64,000 nucleotides of DNA from Neodiprion pinetum (lineage: Eukaryota; Arthropoda; Insecta; Hymenoptera; Diprionidae), in contig NC_060234.1 of assembly GCF_021155775.2 (NCBI RefSeq), positions 24,670,026-24,734,025 of the forward strand. The letters run 5' to 3'. This document shows positions 61,452-64,000 of the stretch, in pieces. A program made the position numbers and the translations under genes. Each line of letters begins with the position of its first letter. The first letter of the stretch is position 1. A model generated the notes under the pieces. The model was not told the DNA's origin. It did no database searches and saw nothing but the letters and a program-made list of their open reading frames with translations.

Positions 61452-63853
61452 CTGATTGAACTATCGTTGCAGTGTAAATTGAACATACTTGAGCAATCTT
61501 TGCGTGAAGAAATATGACGTACTGGCCCACGTAAAGTACGAAAGAAGATTTGCTACGCGTATTTTTGCCAATTTGGCTTTGTAAATCTGACATTCGCTAG
61601 CCGAAACTAAGAATCTTGAACGGGTATACATTACAGAAGGTGATGACAATATTCTTGAAAACTCATCGAAACGTCGAACGCTACGAGAGGAGATTAATTG
61701 ATTTGTCGGAAAAAAATTGGTAGTCAGTCAACCCTCTTGCAAGGGACCCCCTGGTGATTCGCATCTTCATCTAATTTTAGAATCCGGTTATTGCAGCGTG
61801 CAGGGAGGGTAAAGAAAAGCAGTTTGCGCGTCACCATCCTCGAACTCTTTCGCTAGCGGAAGTTAAACTTCTGTATAAAATCTAACTGCCGGTTTGGGGG
61901 GAGGCTGGAATCCCTGCATCCAGGGGCTGCACGACCCCTCCGCCAGACTTGGGCAGGGCAGCCGGTTTCCCCGCACTTCTTTCCTCGTCAAATCTTCGGA
62001 TGCTGCAGTGCTTTCGAAGCAGACGATGCGACGGCCGCAGTCTGCGAAGCGAGGGGGAGGCGAAGAATTCCGAAAATGAACGAAAACGTAGCCTCTGCAG
62101 CAGACGCCAAAACTCTTGAAGCACTTAAATTTAAAATCTTTCTCGTATAAACTCGAGTTAGTCGTTGGCGCTCCGGAAGCTTACATCTAGCGGACTGCCG
62201 ATGATCATCTTGTACTAACTCCTGCAATTCGCGATCTCGGATTTACGACCTTGAAGTACTTGGTTTATTTCTAACTCCTTTGTTACTAAGCTCAGCGCCA
62301 TTTTGCGATGCACTAGCCGACTGACCAAGCCGCAAGGTGATCACGTTGCTGACTTCGCGAAGTTAAACACTTTTTAATCCAAGTGATTAAGTTTCGCGTC
62401 CAAAATGTATACGAAATTTTGGTTGACCAAGCTTTATCGAAAACCGTAATAATAAGGTCTTCAAGTTTGCAAAATTACAACTTAACAACCTGTATTAAAA
62501 ATTAAAATGTCCGAGAGTTTTCGGCGAAAATTTCAGACACCTCGTCCAAACCTATCGTGAATTGTACGGAACTTGTACCGAGGAATGAATTCGGTTGTAA
62601 GCGAATGAACATCTCGCCGAGTCAATCTCCAGGGAAGTTGTCTTTACAGCCAATGGCGCGTTTCCTTAAATGGTCATTCGGATATTGGAATTCATCCCGA
62701 GCCTCGAGTATCGAAAAAATGGGATACCTAGGTACGGATTGAAGTGAGGTTAGCCTGGCGTGGTCCGGGGCAACAGGCCCAGATGCGGCATGTTGGTACA
62801 AAGTGGTGTGGATACGTGTCTATATAGGGTAACGAGCGTCTTGACGCAACAAATTTTTTCCGTCTCATTGGAATCCAGAGTTGCTAAGTGAGAGCGTCCC
62901 GTAGTCGAGCAACGCGAGTCAACGTCGCGCGATGCCTGGTGCCTGTTAGGAATAAGCTCTTAATTCCTTGTAGGGTTCTCGACTCCCGCCTCCGTCGTCT
63001 TTCTCCGTCTTATTCTCTCTCGCACACTCTTTCTATATCTACTCGTCTCTCTCTCCCCCCATCTCTCTCGGGACTCGCCTCCAAGTCCTGACTCCTTAAA
63101 CTCTCCTTCGCTGTTTTGCTCTATACACAAAAGCCGCCGTGGGCTGTATTGCCTGTACAGCTAGCGAAAGATTCGAACGGATGAATGTTCATTCGCAACA
63201 AAAATCTTATATTCAAGATTATCTTCCGATCGACAATCAACAGCTGATGAAGTGTCATGTAAATAGAAGGGTCGAAAAGCTACAAAGATTAGTTATTCTT
63301 TGGTTCTTTTTTCACCGTCTCTAGCTGTCTGAACGATTGATATAGAACAGAGTTTCGGAATCGACGTTTTTGCAATTCAATGATGTAGAATTCGTACTTT
63401 TAATCGAACTTAATCTTTGTTGGATATCCCGACAGATCTACCGTAAAATTAATTCTGATTAAACACACCGTGACAAGTTGTTCGCAATTCTACGAGTTGT
63501 GTTGATACTTCGATGAAAGTTGGAGTGTATCGAAAGGAAGAAATCACTTGGCCGAAATGAATTAAAGCGACTGTTTATTTAACTGTTGGTAGGTATGTGT
63601 AATGTATGCCCGATGAAGCAAGTTGTATAACGATTTTTATACCGGGTTTAAAAGTGTTCCCAACTCAACACAAAATGAATAATTATCAGCGAAATTTTAC
63701 TGGATACTAAATGGCACTGGCACTAAATATACGTTAAATTACTCAATGCAAAACAGGTGCTGGACGATATTCAAAGTATCGTAGTTCCCAATAACTACCA
63801 TCTCGCGGGAGCGTTAAGCGCCACTGACATCTGTCCAGAGATTATTGAACCGG

Positions 63854-63889
63854 TATATAAGCTGGTACATTGATACATACGTGTCATTC
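63854..63889 (+). promoter_or_regulatory. Core promoter with TATA box and perfect initiator
   Basis: TATATAAG at 63854-63861 and TCATTC at 63884-63889 are both full consensus matches. The inferred start is A63886, so the TATA begins at -32, the spacing expected for RNA polymerase II TATA promoters. This is the best core promoter in the window. It is followed by an 86-base leader and an ATG at 63972. The flanking DNA is AT-rich rather than a CpG island, which suits a regulated, tissue-specific gene or a mobile element. Confidence 0.5.
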
Positions 63890-63971
63890 AAACGAAGTAA
63901 CAACTCGCGAACAAATCGTCTAAAAATAAGTAAACGTCCGTAGCCGCCCAACGCTCCGTCTCAGAGGATCA

Positions 63972-64000
63972 ATGACGAGGCTGAAGATAGCAACGTCAAC
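63972..64000 (+). CDS. Candidate start of a coding frame, cut by the window end
   Basis: ATG at 63972 is the first ATG after the inferred start site and has an in-frame TAA upstream at 63927-63929. Nine codons are visible, MTRLKIATS, before the sequence ends. The last 27 bases are almost identical to 40834-40860, which is not next to any promoter, so this may be the edge of a dispersed repeat rather than a gene. The two base differences would be conservative changes in this frame (I to L, A to V), but nine codons are too few to weigh. No family can be assigned. Confidence 0.25.

Larger units (their letters stand above)
59167..63853. other. Non-coding stretch before the terminal promoter
   Basis: AT-rich DNA with pyrimidine-rich segments near 59.9-60.1 and 63.0 kb, a (TTCG)n array at 60041-60075 and an A-run of 17 at 61435-61451. 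A GC-rich island spans about 60.9-61.2 kb, followed by AATAAA near 61207 but no supported upstream gene. A-box-like and 5S-like strings at 60750 and 62350 were rejected. Confidence 0.5.

Noticed and set aside
62335..62375. Resemblance to the 5S rRNA internal promoter (GCGAAGTTAAAC)
   Set aside because: Only about ten bases match; the rest of 5S is absent.

Overview
This is a eukaryotic, almost certainly arthropod, stretch of nuclear DNA with very little coding sequence. CpG is not depleted, there are many (GA)n/(CT)n, (TA)n and homopolymer tracts, metazoan-type splice donors occur, and TATA and insect-style initiator motifs can be found. No reading frame exceeds about 300 codons, and the longest ones lie over low-complexity DNA. 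The style fits a CpG-rich insect genome such as a hymenopteran, but that lineage is a guess. I see no operons, ribosome binding sites, CRISPR, rRNA or convincing tRNA. I recognise no known protein family anywhere in the window.

Layout. 1-36 kb looks intergenic or intronic. AT-rich DNA alternates with GC- and CpG-rich islands near 0.6-1.1, 1.9-4.4, 14.1-15.5, 20.0-20.9, 22.3-23.1, 25.4-25.9, 27.1-27.8, 29.3-30.3, 32.2-32.8 and 35.6-36.5 kb. Some islands carry core-promoter-like motifs: an initiator at 1876 followed by a splice donor at 2196, and TATA boxes at 25898 and 27102. The best gene candidate is a plus-strand first coding exon, ATG at 37974 and splice donor at 38019, with a long low-complexity leader upstream at about 36.0-38.0 kb. 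From 38.02 kb to the end nothing clearly coding appears, which suits a very long first intron of that gene. At 63854-63889 there is a textbook TATA plus initiator pair, followed by a short open frame cut by the window edge. It could be a gene nested in that intron, a downstream neighbour, or a transposon promoter.

Mobile and repeat DNA. Four structures go beyond simple repeats. A diverged direct repeat of about 285 bp occurs at 4534-4814 and 10100-10385. A foldback element of about 395 bp lies at 47581-47975. A piggyBac-type miniature element flanked by TTAA lies at 52221-52704. A 27-base near-identical segment is shared by 40834-40860 and the last 27 bases of the window. Several perfect dyads (17879, 32763, 35037, 59121, 59151) are candidate dimeric transcription-factor sites.

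I did not find a coherent new multi-gene system. The items most worth checking are the 38 kb gene start, the 63.85 kb promoter and the uncatalogued repeats. All identities are by eye; no database or folding computation was run.
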